From JAAUTT01 sp038213375 (GTDB lineage: Bacteria > Bacteroidota > Bacteroidia > Bacteroidales > JAAUTT01): a DNA stretch of 64,000 nucleotides. The notes below the pieces were generated by a model. It saw nothing but the letters and a program-made list of their open reading frames with translations, ran no database searches and was not told the DNA's origin. A program made the translations under genes and the position numbers. This document shows positions 32,169 to 43,000 of this stretch, in pieces. The DNA is taken from the NCBI GenBank assembly GCA_038213375.1, contig JBBQTB010000011.1, forward strand, positions 73,883 through 137,882, given 5' to 3'. Position 1 is the stretch's first letter. Each line of letters opens with the position of its first letter.

Positions 32169-34520
32169 ATGGTAGATAAATTCAAACTATTAGAGGCGCA
32201 GTTGCAGCTTTTGCAAACAGAGGTGGGTGAACTTCGGAAGGAAAACCAACTTCTCCGGGAAGCAATAAAATTTGACAATCTGAAAGAAAAAGAATATAAC
32301 TTTCGATTGCTGGCTGAAAACTCAACGGACCTTATTTCAAGACATTCCTACGACGGCACAATATTATACGCCACACCATCATTTGAATCAGTTCTTGGTT
32401 ACAAACCTGAAGAGCTTATCGGAACTAATCCTTATGATTATTTTCATCCGGACGATGTGCAATACGTGAAAAATTCACATGCCATCATTGTCAAAAAGCC
32501 TGTTGAAGATATTTTAGAGTATAGGATGAGACACAAAAAAGGCCATTATGTATGGGTAGAAACCATCATTAAGAGTTTATTCGACAAAAAGGGACACATT
32601 ATTGAGATCCATTCAACTTCCCGCGATATTACATTAAGGAAAAGAGCGCAGATTGATTTAGATGAATCACAGCGAATGTTAGAAGCTGTTATTGATTGTA
32701 TTCCGGTGCGGGTATTCTGGAAGGACAGAAATTCCATTCTATTAGGGGGCAATGCTTTATTTGTTAGTGATACTAACGTACATTCTACCAAGGAAGTTAT
32801 GGGTATAAGCGCAATTGATGTCGGTTTTGACCCAGCTGAAGCCGAAACTTACCGGTTGGATGATTTAATGGTAATGACAACGGGAATACCCAAAATAAAT
32901 TACGAAGAGCTTCAGACCAATCACAAAGGCCTACGCTGGATGAATGTCAGCAAAGTGCCCCTCAAAAACAGTAATGGCGAAATTATAGGCATACTTGGTG
33001 CTTATGATGATATCACCGAACGAAAAGAAACTGAACAGGCTCTTTTTGAAAGTGAACAACGTATCAAAGCAATCATCCACAATGCTCAATTGGTTTTATT
33101 TATTATTAATAAAGAAGGTGTTTTTACTTTCTCGGATGGTAAAGGACTTGAAAAACTTGGGTTGCAGCCCGGTGAGGCTATTGGCCAGTCTTTCAGAGAC
33201 ATTTATAAGGATTATCCAAACATTATCCGAAATGTGGACTTGGCCCTTTCAGGAGTATCTGCGCAACAAACCATTTACATGGGCGATACAGTGTTTGATA
33301 CTCAATTTACTCCATTGTTTGACGGCATTGGAAATATCGAAAGTATAATTGGCGTTTCTACCGATATTTCGGAACGGGTAAAGGCAGATCGTGCACTTAT
33401 CGAGAGTGAAGAAAAATTCAGGTTGTTGGCCGAGAATTTGCCAGGAGTGATTTACATGTGTAAAAACGATAGAAATTGGACAACTATTTATTTGAACGAA
33501 TCAATATATAAGTTGGTTGGCTATTCCAAAGAGCAGTTTTATAATGAAGAAATAAGTTTTGCCATTTTATATCATCCTGATGATAAAGAAAAGGTTTATG
33601 CAAATGTGAAAGAGGCCTTGTCGAATAATTTGCCATTTCATTTGACCTATCGCTTAAAACATGCCTCCGGTAATTATATTTGGATTGAAGAGGTTGGCGA
33701 TGCTATCCGCAAGAATGGCAAGATTCAGTATTTGGAAGGATATTTGAGCGACATTACTAATCTCAAAAATACCGAAGAGCAACTAAAAAATATAAATGTC
33801 GATCTGGAAAAAAAGGTGATCGAAAGAACTGTTAAGTTTGAATTGATAAATAAGGAATTGTCGGAATTTGCTTATGTAGTATCGCACGATCTTAAGGCTC
33901 CTCTGCGGGGAATAAGTCAGCTTGCGGAATGGTTGATTATAGATTATGCCGAAGCACTAGGCAAGGAAGGCTTCGCAATGATTGAGCTTATGAAAGGCAG
34001 GGTAAACCGGCTCGAAAACCTCATTAATGCTATTTTGCAATATTCCCGGATTGGAAGACAGGCTGTAAAGGATGAAATTGTAGACATAAATAAAGTGGTA
34101 AAAGAAACTATTGACTTGCTTTCACCTCCAATGAATATTTCCATTGAGGTTGTTACCCAATTACCCGAAATGATGATCAATAAAATCCGGATTGGCCAGG
34201 TTTTTCAAAACCTTATTGGTAATGCCATAAAATTTATGGATAAGGGCATTGGATATATACAAATCGGACATGAAGAGAATGGTGAGGAATTATTGTTTTA
34301 TGTAAATGATAATGGATCGGGAATTGACAAAAAGTACTTCGATAAAATTTTTCAGATATTTCAAACACTATCCTCAAGAGATGAGAAAGAAAGTACAGGA
34401 GTGGGTCTTGCTTTGGTGAAAAAAATTGTTGAACTTTATGGAGGCACTATTTGGATTGAATCAGAGAAAGGTAAAGGAAGTACGTTTAAATTTAAACTCC
34501 CTAAAACAAAGAATACATGA
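32169..34520 (+). CDS. PAS-domain sensor histidine kinase
   Basis: A 783-aa cytoplasmic kinase; I use the ATG at 32169 (MVDKFKLLEAQLQLLQTEVG). A short coiled coil (about 5-40) is followed by four PAS domains at about 45-160, 170-290, 300-410 and 420-545 (each ending in DIT/DIS then ER or LK). A coiled linker leads to the HisKA domain (SEFAYVVSHDLKAPLRGISQ) and a HATPase with N, G1 and G2 boxes (FQNLIGNAIKFMDKG, DNGSGIDKKYFDKI, GVGLALVKKIVELYGG). No membrane segment is seen. The phytochrome-like C-terminus and the following receiver gene (4-nt overlap) suggest a linked phosphorelay. Confidence 0.93.
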   Translation: MVDKFKLLEAQLQLLQTEVGELRKENQLLREAIKFDNLKEKEYNFRLLAENSTDLISRHSYDGTILYATPSFESVLGYKPEELIGTNPYDYFHPDDVQYVKNSHAIIVKKPVEDILEYRMRHKKGHYVWVETIIKSLFDKKGHIIEIHSTSRDITLRKRAQIDLDESQRMLEAVIDCIPVRVFWKDRNSILLGGNALFVSDTNVHSTKEVMGISAIDVGFDPAEAETYRLDDLMVMTTGIPKINYEELQTNHKGLRWMNVSKVPLKNSNGEIIGILGAYDDITERKETEQALFESEQRIKAIIHNAQLVLFIINKEGVFTFSDGKGLEKLGLQPGEAIGQSFRDIYKDYPNIIRNVDLALSGVSAQQTIYMGDTVFDTQFTPLFDGIGNIESIIGVSTDISERVKADRALIESEEKFRLLAENLPGVIYMCKNDRNWTTIYLNESIYKLVGYSKEQFYNEEISFAILYHPDDKEKVYANVKEALSNNLPFHLTYRLKHASGNYIWIEEVGDAIRKNGKIQYLEGYLSDITNLKNTEEQLKNINVDLEKKVIERTVKFELINKELSEFAYVVSHDLKAPLRGISQLAEWLIIDYAEALGKEGFAMIELMKGRVNRLENLINAILQYSRIGRQAVKDEIVDINKVVKETIDLLSPPMNISIEVVTQLPEMMINKIRIGQVFQNLIGNAIKFMDKGIGYIQIGHEENGEELLFYVNDNGSGIDKKYFDKIFQIFQTLSSRDEKESTGVGLALVKKIVELYGGTIWIESEKGKGSTFKFKLPKTKNT

Positions 34521-34936
34521 ACAGTAAAAAACCTATATTGCTCGTTGAGGACGATAAGATTGATGCTTTGACCATTCAACGGGCTTTAAAAGAATTAAGC
34601 ATTAGTAACCAAATAATTGCAGTAACAAATGGCGAAGAGGCTTTGGATTATCTCAACGTAAACCAGACTGACTTACCATGCATTATTCTTCTTGATCTGA
34701 ATATGCCCAAAATGAATGGAATTGAGTTTTTGCAGGCACGTTACAAATTAGATCAAATACGCTCTATTCCCGTTGTAGTTCTTACTACTTCGCTTGACGA
34801 TCAGGATCGCCTTGAAACATTTAAGCTGGGCATTGCCGGGTATATGCTTAAACCTGTTGATTATAAGCAATTTGTTGAAGTAGTAAGAACCATCGATTTG
34901 TATTGGACACTTAGTGCTCTTCCTTTTAACGGGTAA
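34517..34936 (+). CDS. single-domain response regulator (Rcp1/CheY-like)
   Basis: A 139-aa receiver domain of the Rcp1 type. Acidic residues are in LLVEDDKIDAL, the phospho-acceptor Asp in CIILLDLNMPKMNG, Thr in VVLTTSLDD and Lys in YMLKPVDYKQF. The start ATG overlaps the kinase stop (ATGA), so the two proteins are made together and the kinase is its likely donor. There is no output domain; it probably passes phosphate on or binds a partner. The hybrid kinase follows 4 nt later. Confidence 0.93.
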   Translation: MNSKKPILLVEDDKIDALTIQRALKELSISNQIIAVTNGEEALDYLNVNQTDLPCIILLDLNMPKMNGIEFLQARYKLDQIRSIPVVVLTTSLDDQDRLETFKLGIAGYMLKPVDYKQFVEVVRTIDLYWTLSALPFNG

Positions 34937-34940
34937 AAAA

Positions 34941-36575
34941 ATGGAATATAAAATTCTTTATATAGAAGACGATTACATCGACAGGATAGCCTTTGAAAGG
35001 TCAACAAAAAAGAGCATGTGCAATTTCGAATACAAGCTCGCCTGTTCCCTGAATGAAGGAATATCTATGACAAATGAAACCAAGTTTGATTGTATCGTTT
35101 CCGATTTCAATTTGGGCGATGGTAATGCCATGGAACTGATAGAAACTATAAAGGATGTTCCAATCATCGTTATTACTGGTATGGGAAGCGAAGAAACTGC
35201 TGTTATGGCCATGAAAGCCGGTGCTTACGACTATCTTACCAAGGATATTCAGGGCAGTTATCTGATGATGTTGCCTGTTACAGTTGAAAATGCAATATTC
35301 AGAAAAAGATCGAAAGATGAATTGAAAAAATACCGTTCCCAACTGGAGATTATGGTGAAGGAACGAACCTCAGAGTTGAGTGATACTAACGAGCGCCTTC
35401 AGCAGGAAATTAACGAACATAAAAAAACAGAAGTAGAACTCTTAAATGCAAAAATCAAAGCCGAAGAAAGCGATAAATTGAAAACTGCATTTCTGGCGAA
35501 TATTTCCCATGAAATCAGAACTCCTATGAACGGAATCATTGGGTTTGCAAGTCTGCTGGTCGATAAGTCGGTTGGCGAGGATAGCCGGATGTCATATGTT
35601 GAAATTATAAACAATAGTTGCAACCAACTTTTGTCTATTATCAATGATATAGTAGACATTTCCCGCATCGAATCGGGTCAAATTTCTTTAAGTGAGACTG
35701 CATTCTCACTGAATAGTCTCATTGATGAATTGCAGATGTTCTTTCAGCCATTTGCCGAAAAAAAAGGACTGAAGTTATATTCCAACAAAACGCTTAATGA
35801 CATAGATTGCGAAATTGTTTCCGACCATTCAAAACTCCGGCAGGTATTAAATAACCTACTTATTAATGCAATAAAGTTTACCAAATATGGTGAAATTAAG
35901 TTTGGGTATAGGCTTATAAACAATTATGTTGAATTTTATGTTTCCGATACGGGTATTGGGATAAAACCTGAATTTCAGGAAATAATTTTCGAACGTTTCC
36001 GACAGGCCGAACAAAGTGATACAAATGTTTATGGAGGTACTGGTTTAGGATTGTCTATTTCTAAGGCATTTGTGGAGTTGCACGGTGGCAAAATCTGGCT
36101 AAAATCACAGTCAGGAAAGGGATCCGATTTTTATTTTACAATTGTTTATAAACCCAAAGGTAATTCATACAATTTGGAAGGAAACGGCACTGTGGAGCTA
36201 ACCAATTTAACAGGGAAAAAAATTCTTGTGGTTGATGACGAAGATTCCAATTTTCAATATTTAAATGAACTACTTGTAAACTCCGGCGCTATTGTGATAC
36301 ATGCAGAAAATGGGCTTAAGGCAATCGAAGTCTGCAAAAAAACAGAGGATATTGATCTTATCCTTATGGATATTAAAATGCCGGAAATGAATGGATTAGA
36401 AGCAGCTCGCATTATTAAGCGGGATATTGACAACAAAATCCCCATTATTGTACAAACAGCTTATGCTTATCCCGAGGACCGCAAAAAAGCTATGGAATAT
36501 AAGTGCGACGATTATATTACCAAACCATTAAACCGTGATGAATTGTTTAAAATGATTAACAAACATATCCTTTGA
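34941..36575 (+). CDS. hybrid sensor kinase with two receiver domains (REC-HisKA-HATPase-REC)
   Basis: A 544-aa protein starting at ATG 34941 (MEYKILYIEDDYIDRIAFER), directly after the CheY-like gene. The N-terminal receiver (1-120) has its Asp in DCIVSDFNLGDGNAM. A coiled coil (about 125-180) leads to HisKA (FLANISHEIRTPMNGIIGFA) and HATPase (LNNLLINAIKFTKYG, SDTGIGIKPEF, GGTGLGLSISKAFVELHGGK). A second receiver at about 425-540 has KILVVDDEDSN, DLILMDIKMPEMNG, VQTAYAYPED and YITKPLN. It can take phosphate at one receiver and pass it within a relay. It ends 7 bp before the stop of the convergent LytTR gene. Confidence 0.93.
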   Translation: MEYKILYIEDDYIDRIAFERSTKKSMCNFEYKLACSLNEGISMTNETKFDCIVSDFNLGDGNAMELIETIKDVPIIVITGMGSEETAVMAMKAGAYDYLTKDIQGSYLMMLPVTVENAIFRKRSKDELKKYRSQLEIMVKERTSELSDTNERLQQEINEHKKTEVELLNAKIKAEESDKLKTAFLANISHEIRTPMNGIIGFASLLVDKSVGEDSRMSYVEIINNSCNQLLSIINDIVDISRIESGQISLSETAFSLNSLIDELQMFFQPFAEKKGLKLYSNKTLNDIDCEIVSDHSKLRQVLNNLLINAIKFTKYGEIKFGYRLINNYVEFYVSDTGIGIKPEFQEIIFERFRQAEQSDTNVYGGTGLGLSISKAFVELHGGKIWLKSQSGKGSDFYFTIVYKPKGNSYNLEGNGTVELTNLTGKKILVVDDEDSNFQYLNELLVNSGAIVIHAENGLKAIEVCKKTEDIDLILMDIKMPEMNGLEAARIIKRDIDNKIPIIVQTAYAYPEDRKKAMEYKCDDYITKPLNRDELFKMINKHIL

Positions 36576-36582
36576 AATTGTT

Positions 36583-37326
36583 TTAAAACTTCATAAGGCT
36601 TTTCAGCGATTTATAACCGCTATCGCTGACTTTGAGCTTTGCACCATTGGAAAGTATAGCCAAGTATGAGTTTTTTTCATACAATTCCAACTGTTTGATA
36701 GTATCAATGTTAACAATATACGACCGATGAATGCGTAGAAATTTGCCAGGTTCGAGGTGTTGCTCGAAATACTTCATAGTTTGTTGTTTCAGGTATTTTC
36801 CTTCCACACTGTATATCATCACGTAATCATCCTGCGATTCAACATAAATAATCTGGTCCACGGGAATCACTTTTATTTTGCTGCCAGTCTTTACCACAAC
36901 CCTATCGAGGATGTCCTGTTTCTCCAAAACATGCTCAGTAAGTTTGGTTATATTTTGAGAAAGTGGTTCCTTTTGAGTTCTTTCCGATACTTTTAAAATG
37001 GCTTGATTAAATCGATCCTGTGAATAAGGTTTCAACAAATAATCGACTGCATTAAGTTCAAAAGCACGTATGGCAAACTGATCATACGCAGTGGTAAAGA
37101 TAATCCGGGGCGTTTCATCCATCAGTTCAAGCAGCTCGAAACCGGTAAGTTTAGGCATCTGAACATCAAGAAATACCAGATCGGGTTTCAATTCCTGGAT
37201 GGCCTTTAAACCAGAGAAACCGTCGGCAAATTCCCCCAAAAGAGTAATATTGGAATGTGCAGTTAAGTAATGTTTGATCAGATCGCGTGCAGGTTGCTCG
37301 TCTTCGATAATTATGGCTCTTATCAT
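36583..37326 (-). CDS. LytTR-family response regulator
   Basis: A 247-aa two-domain regulator. The receiver (1-120) has IIEDEQPARDLI, the phospho-acceptor in PDLVFLDVQMPKLTG, TTAYDQFAIRAF and YLLKPYSQ. The LytTR DNA-binding domain (about 145-245) has VVKTGSKIKVIPVDQIIYVE, SQDDYVMIYSVEGKYLKQQT, LEPGKFLRIHRSYIVN and LSNGAKLKVSDSGYKSL. Its gene start overlaps the stop of the LytS-type kinase by 4 nt, which marks them as a cognate pair. Confidence 0.95.
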   Translation of the reverse strand: MIRAIIIEDEQPARDLIKHYLTAHSNITLLGEFADGFSGLKAIQELKPDLVFLDVQMPKLTGFELLELMDETPRIIFTTAYDQFAIRAFELNAVDYLLKPYSQDRFNQAILKVSERTQKEPLSQNITKLTEHVLEKQDILDRVVVKTGSKIKVIPVDQIIYVESQDDYVMIYSVEGKYLKQQTMKYFEQHLEPGKFLRIHRSYIVNIDTIKQLELYEKNSYLAILSNGAKLKVSDSGYKSLKSLMKF

Positions 37327-38375
37327 GTCAGTTTTGGTAAAATCATTTCTACTTCAAAATTTGAATTGCTTTTGTTGGTTTTCAGCAGATCTTCACGCTG
37401 ATAGATAAGTCGAAGGCGATTAACAATGTTTTTTATTCCCATTCGGTTTCCTTTGCGGGGCGCAGCTTCCAAATCGAAATTATTCGAAATTTTGAGCTTT
37501 ATTCCATCCAAACATGGTTCGCAAACAAAGGAAATAGTAACCTCGTCGGATGACTCATAAACGCCATGTTTAACGGCATTTTCAAAAAGTGGTTGTAAAA
37601 TCATGTTTGGGACTTCGAAATTTTTACAACTTTCGCTTATATCTAAACGATAAACCAACCGATCGCCAAAACGTACCTTTTCTATGTCGAGGTATAACAG
37701 GATATGATCCATTTCTTCAGACAGACTAATCATTTGCCTCTCTTTATGCCCAATAGAATGTCTTAAAAATTCTGATAATTTTATAATCATTTCCTGCGCT
37801 TTGGCAGGATTTGTAATGGTTAGTGAACTAATTGAATTTAAACTATTAAATAGAAAATGAGGATTAATTTGCGATTTTAACAAACTTAGCTCAGTTTCCT
37901 TTACAAGAGATTTAAGTTCTGCCTCATTTAAAATCTTTTCCTGAAGGTTTATGTACGAGATAACCAGATAATAAATAAGTATAATCAATAGATAAAGAAA
38001 AACACCGATTGTGAGTCTCCATGGAATGGAAACATTTAGAAAGTTTAAATATTCAGTGTTATCGGCAAAAATCTGCCGTAATAAAAAAGAACCAGTCAGA
38101 TACCAGATAATAAGAGTAAGAGCAGCAGCTCCTCCGTGATTGAAAATAACGTCGGTTATCTTTGCTTTATTAATATCACTATATTTTACCGTGTACCACA
38201 AACCGATAGCAATAATACCGAAAAGTGAATAAAACACAAAACTATCGGTAAAGGATATCAAATGATTAAATCCATAGAAATGATTTAATACCGTTGCATG
38301 CACAGTTCCAATAAATGCCCATGTCAAAAGGTAATAAACCAAATACTTTTTCTTTTGAAGAATAGGATGCACCAT
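37323..38375 (-). CDS. LytS/YehU-type membrane histidine kinase
   Basis: A 350-aa kinase. Four hydrophobic segments (about 10-30, 40-62, 78-98 and 118-142; for example YYLLTWAFIGTVHATVL, SFVFYSLFGIIAIGLWY) anchor it in the inner membrane. The cytoplasmic His_kinase domain starts with LLKSQINPHFLFNSLNSISS (phospho-acceptor His) near residue 170. The HATPase has N-box VPNMILQPLFENAVKHG and a short G-box NRMGIKNIVNRL. It forms a pair with the LytTR regulator and is preceded by the LiaF-like gene 15 bp away. The group may respond to envelope stress. Confidence 0.93.
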   Translation of the reverse strand: MVHPILQKKKYLVYYLLTWAFIGTVHATVLNHFYGFNHLISFTDSFVFYSLFGIIAIGLWYTVKYSDINKAKITDVIFNHGGAAALTLIIWYLTGSFLLRQIFADNTEYLNFLNVSIPWRLTIGVFLYLLIILIYYLVISYINLQEKILNEAELKSLVKETELSLLKSQINPHFLFNSLNSISSLTITNPAKAQEMIIKLSEFLRHSIGHKERQMISLSEEMDHILLYLDIEKVRFGDRLVYRLDISESCKNFEVPNMILQPLFENAVKHGVYESSDEVTISFVCEPCLDGIKLKISNNFDLEAAPRKGNRMGIKNIVNRLRLIYQREDLLKTNKSNSNFEVEMILPKLT

Positions 38376-38390
38376 TTGTGGGGAAGTTTA

Positions 38391-39197
38391 TTAAATGCTA
38401 TTTATTTCGCCACCGCCAAAAATTGCTACACCTGTAATATATAACTCTTTTGAATTTTCGTCAAAAGAAATTGCAGGTCCCCGCCGTTTATCAACAAATC
38501 CACCAAATATTGATACCACCTCAACATGAACTTTCCAATTGGCAGGAATGATAAGTTTGGAACCGCCAAAAATATTCACCACATCGATCATGTTTTTACC
38601 GTCACCAAGCTCACAATTTAACAAATCGTAAGTTGAACCACCAAATATAGAAGTTACTTTACCTCCGCGAAATGATTTAGAATAGATTTTTCGCTCGCTT
38701 CCGCCAAAAACATTTACCTCATCAAGATAATCGGATGTAGAATCTTTTGACTTATTCCAACCGCCATAATTATCCCCCAAGTCATTCGGGTTCTGATAAT
38801 CCGTGTTTGAGTTTTTCCAGTAATCTTTATTTCTCCAGTCTTTGTGTGAATGCCAGTCGTGTCGACCTCGCCGTTTGTGAAATAAAATAACCACGCCAAT
38901 AGTAACCAAAATAATAGGAAGGAAAAGTTTATCAGTATTATAGGAAATATTAAATATTTCGGGTATAAGGAAAATAGTTCCCACAGCTATCAGAATTAAA
39001 CCAAATGAACTATTCCTTTTGTGTGAAACATTTAAAATACCAATAAAAATGAGAAGCATTTGCCATGAAAAAATGATGTTATGAAGAGAAAAGCCTAACC
39101 AGCCGGTTTCTTCCAACAAAAAAAGTCCTCCGAAAAAAATAAAAAGTGCGCCAAGTAGTATTCTTCTGTCCATATATTTTGAATTACGTGTTTCCAT
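38391..39197 (-). CDS. LiaF/DUF5668-like membrane protein
   Basis: A 268-aa protein. Three to four hydrophobic segments fill the N-terminal 110 residues (LLGALFIFFGGLFLLEETGW; IIFSWQMLLIFIGILNVS; LILIAVGTIFLIPEIF; LFLPIILVTIGVVILF). A hydrophilic His/Trp/Asn-rich linker (about 115-155) is followed by a beta-helical C-terminal domain with repeated FGGS (VFGGSERKI, IFGGSTYDL, IFGGSKLII, IFGGFVDKR, IFGGGEI). This is the layout of the cell-wall-stress LiaF family. It is first in the set with the LytS kinase and LytTR regulator, and may sense envelope damage for them. Confidence 0.85.
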   Translation of the reverse strand: METRNSKYMDRRILLGALFIFFGGLFLLEETGWLGFSLHNIIFSWQMLLIFIGILNVSHKRNSSFGLILIAVGTIFLIPEIFNISYNTDKLFLPIILVTIGVVILFHKRRGRHDWHSHKDWRNKDYWKNSNTDYQNPNDLGDNYGGWNKSKDSTSDYLDEVNVFGGSERKIYSKSFRGGKVTSIFGGSTYDLLNCELGDGKNMIDVVNIFGGSKLIIPANWKVHVEVVSIFGGFVDKRRGPAISFDENSKELYITGVAIFGGGEINSI

Positions 39198-39409
39198 ATA
39201 CTTAGTGTGTTAATTTAGTTCAAAATTATGGTTTGTTGTACATCCTGCGAATAAAAAATCGGCAAAACCATCATTTTTGTCGGTAGGAGGACATCATAGT
39301 TGATAATTTGAGTTTACAAGAAAATCAAATTTATAACTAAAACCAACATGAAATCGAATAAACAAATACCCATGAATGTATGAATAATTATTAGCACATT
39401 CCTGGCTAT

Positions 39410-40027
39410 TTATAGATTGTCTAACGTCTTGAACTCATATCCGCAACCCTGCAAAAATGATAGAAGTTGAGGCAAAACCTTAAATAAACGATCCGACGCC
39501 TGATCAGTATCGTGAAAAACGATAATTGCTCCTGGAAATACATTATCAACTACATTTTTATAACATTTTTCGATGCTTATTTTTGAAGAAAAATCCATGC
39601 TCATAATACTCCACTGTACAATAGTAAATTTTGAATTAAGAAGTTTTATCTGCCATGGCATGATCATCCCGAATGGCGGTCGAAATAAATTGCTTTGAGT
39701 TACAAGTGCTCCTTTGCGTACATCTGCAATATACTCTGTAGTTTTAGTGCAAAAGCCGCTTTTATGATAATAGCCATGATTACCGATTACATGACCAGCC
39801 AACCTTATAGAGTTAACTATGGCGGGATGTTTTTCGGCTTTCCACCCGGTACAAAAAAAAGTAGCCTTTGCGTTGTATTGAAAAAGAAAGTCCAACACCA
39901 AGGGTGTTATTCCCGGTGTTGGACCATCATCAAAAGTAAAATATATCTTTTTTTCAGTTTCTGGTAATTTCCAAACTAATTGAGGAAACAGGTATTGAAT
40001 CCAGTCTGGTATTTTTACCCAAAACAT
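39410..40027 (-). CDS. polysaccharide deacetylase (NodB/CE4 family)
   Basis: A 205-aa carbohydrate esterase 4 domain. Catalytic and metal residues are present: TFDDGP with Asp33 and Asp34, the metal-binding His84 and His88 in GNHGYYH, RPPFG near 117 and the final IIVFHDTD. It removes N- or O-acetyl groups from sugars. No signal peptide is visible, although the N-terminus is hydrophobic (FWVKIPDWIQYLFPQLVW). It starts 3 bp after the stop of the DUF2723 gene, so both are probably co-transcribed. Confidence 0.92.
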   Translation of the reverse strand: MFWVKIPDWIQYLFPQLVWKLPETEKKIYFTFDDGPTPGITPLVLDFLFQYNAKATFFCTGWKAEKHPAIVNSIRLAGHVIGNHGYYHKSGFCTKTTEYIADVRKGALVTQSNLFRPPFGMIMPWQIKLLNSKFTIVQWSIMSMDFSSKISIEKCYKNVVDNVFPGAIIVFHDTDQASDRLFKVLPQLLSFLQGCGYEFKTLDNL

Positions 40028-40030
40028 TGT

Positions 40031-43000
40031 TTATTGTTGTGTTGGTGCAAACGATCTCATATACCCTTGGAAAACTACATTTATTTTATCTTTTAAAGGT
40101 GTTTGACCATTAGCGTCGGTTATACGAACAAGCTCATTTAAAACCTGCATATTAACTCTTTTTTCATAATCAATTCCTTCTGCAAATTTTCCACGAAGCC
40201 TGAAATAATATTTCAGTTCTTCATCGGTGCTTGCTAAAAGTTTATCTACAAGAGTATTAGCTTTATCTATCAATTTAACATTGTAAAATTGTTCCACCAA
40301 TGGCAAAGCCCAATAGTTGAGAGGAATTCTATCGATAGGCATCACTTCGAGGCATTTATTTAAAACCACCTTGGCCGAATCAATTTTATTTTCTTTTACA
40401 AGAGCTTCTGCTAAACGAGCGAAATTATTCCTGAAATTCGACAGCATACGCATGTTATTCTCATCGAGGTAAACTTTCGGATTGGCTATTCCACCCCAAA
40501 CGAATTTATTGATCAAATTATTGTAAAGAATTTCAGTATCAATGCTTCCATTTTGGAGATCATTTCGTTCCGTGGATTCGATTGGCACAATCTTATAAGC
40601 CAGTCCCTGTAACTGAAAATATTTTTCGAGACCCAGGTAGTTTTCGTCAGGAACTGTTGTAGCAAAATACATCGGCCTTTTCCAGTTGTTGTGAGCCATC
40701 ATATCAAGCACCATCATATCGTTCTTATAAATTGACGTACGTTTTTTTAATTCCCATTTCATTTCAGGAACGATCAATTTAGCCAGTTTAGGAGCCACCA
40801 CATGGTTGGCCATCACAACCGACGAATCAATCTTAATGCTGAACTTTTTAGCTGGCAGGTATTCTATTCTTTCACGATAATTTGGTAATGTTTTAGTTAT
40901 GATAGAATCGCTGGCAACAAAATCCATCACATCCTTCAGATCGGCGTAATTGTTAACACGATCCACAATATATAATACATCTCGCGTACCCGTCTGGTAT
41001 TTTTCTTTTTTCATTGAAAGTGGCAAAGATTCCGATTCATATACTTTTCGCTGCATTTGCTCGATGTACCAATCAGCGCCCAGGTAACTAAGATTCACCA
41101 CCCTTACATCGGTGCGGATATTTTCCACTTCCTGAGCATACCATAGAGGAAAAGTGTCATTATCGCCATTGGTAAACAAAATAGCGTTCGGTTCACAAGA
41201 GTTTAGATAATCGTAAGCAAAATCCCTGCAGGTATATCGATGCGACCGATCGTGGTCATCCCAGTTTTGATTGGCCATTATACCTGGTACTAACCCAAGC
41301 GTGAATATGGTAATTAAAATTCCCGCAACAACCCCATTCATTCTTTTCTTTAGCATATCAATGAGGGCCATTACCCCTAACCCAATCCAAATAGCGTAAG
41401 CATAAAATGAACCGGCATAAGCATAGTCGCGTTCACGAGGTTCCATTGGCTTTTGATTCAGATAGAGTAGAATAGCGATGCCAGTCATAAAAAACAGTAG
41501 TGAAACAACCCAGAAATCCTTCTGGTTTTTTTGGTAGTGGAACATCAACCCAATTAAACCAAGGATGAAAGGCAACATATAGTATTTATTCCGTGCCTGA
41601 TTATCTTTTAATGAGGCAGGAAGCTTATCTTGCGGACCGAGTCTAAACTCATCAATAAAATTAATCCCGGTAATCCAGTTTCCTTTTAAAATACCTCCAT
41701 GCCCTTGAATATCGTTTTGACGGCCTGAGAAATTCCACATAAAATATCTAAAATACATATAACCTATCTGATATTTAAAGAAAAATGTCAGATTCTCAAC
41801 GAAAGTTGGCTTAATTAATGTGGTTGGTTCTCCTTGTTCGTTTGTACTTTGAATTTTTGTTCCCTTGATATTTGCCCATTCCTGATAGTTTTTGGCATGC
41901 TCGCGGCTATACATACGAGGGAAAATGGTGCAAAATGCCGGATCGTAAACATATTCAGGTCGATGGTAAATTTCTTTATACTTTCCTGTTTTTACATCCT
42001 GAATATAAACAGGCGAGCCTTCTTTTACCTCCTTGATCGGTGCATTATAGTATGGACCATACAACAAAGGCCTGTCGCCATATTGCTCACGGTTAAGGTA
42101 TGAGAGGAGATTGAAAAGGTTCGAGGGGTTGTTTTCATTCAAAGGAGTATTGGCATACGACCTGATCAGAATTGTGGCGTAAGATGAATATCCCAAAAGA
42201 ATGACAGCCAAAGCAAGCAAAATGGTATTCCACATAACTTTTCCTTTTTTTGCAGTATACCATAAACCAAATATTACTGCACTAATCAACAAAATCAGGT
42301 ATATGGCAAATCCGGAAGAGAATGGAAAGCTCAACACATTCACAAAGAATAGCTCAAACCAGGTTGCAACTGTAAAAGTACCCTGGATAACGCCATACAT
42401 AATCACCCCCAGAATAAAAATTCCTGATAATAATGCAATTATCACTCCATTTCTGGTAACGGTATATTTCTTAAAATAATAGATCATTACAATGGCAGGT
42501 ATAGCCAAAAGGTTTAATAAGTGAACACCTATTGACAAACCCATTAGATAAGCAATCAAAATAATCCAGCGGTTGGCGTATTTTTCATTTGCCTCATTCT
42601 CCCATTTTAATATTACCCAAAATACGATAGCGGTATAAAAAGATGATGATGCATACACTTCGCCTTCCACAGCTGAGAACCAAAAGGAATCGGAGAATGT
42701 ATATGCTAAGGCTCCTACAACACCGCTACCAATAATTGAGATAACTTCTGCCAGTGTATATTCCGTTTTATTTCCAACTATTTTACGGGCAAGATGAGTA
42801 ATACTCCAAAAGAGGAAAAGTATGGTAAAACCACTACAAAGTGCTGAATATACATTGATGGTAATAGGAATGGCGGTAACATTGCTACCGGCAAACAAGG
42901 TTGCAATCCGTCCGAGAAGCATAAATAATGGCGCACCCGGGGGATGACCCACTTCAAGTTTCAACGCTGTGGCAATAAATTCACCACAATCCCAAAAACT

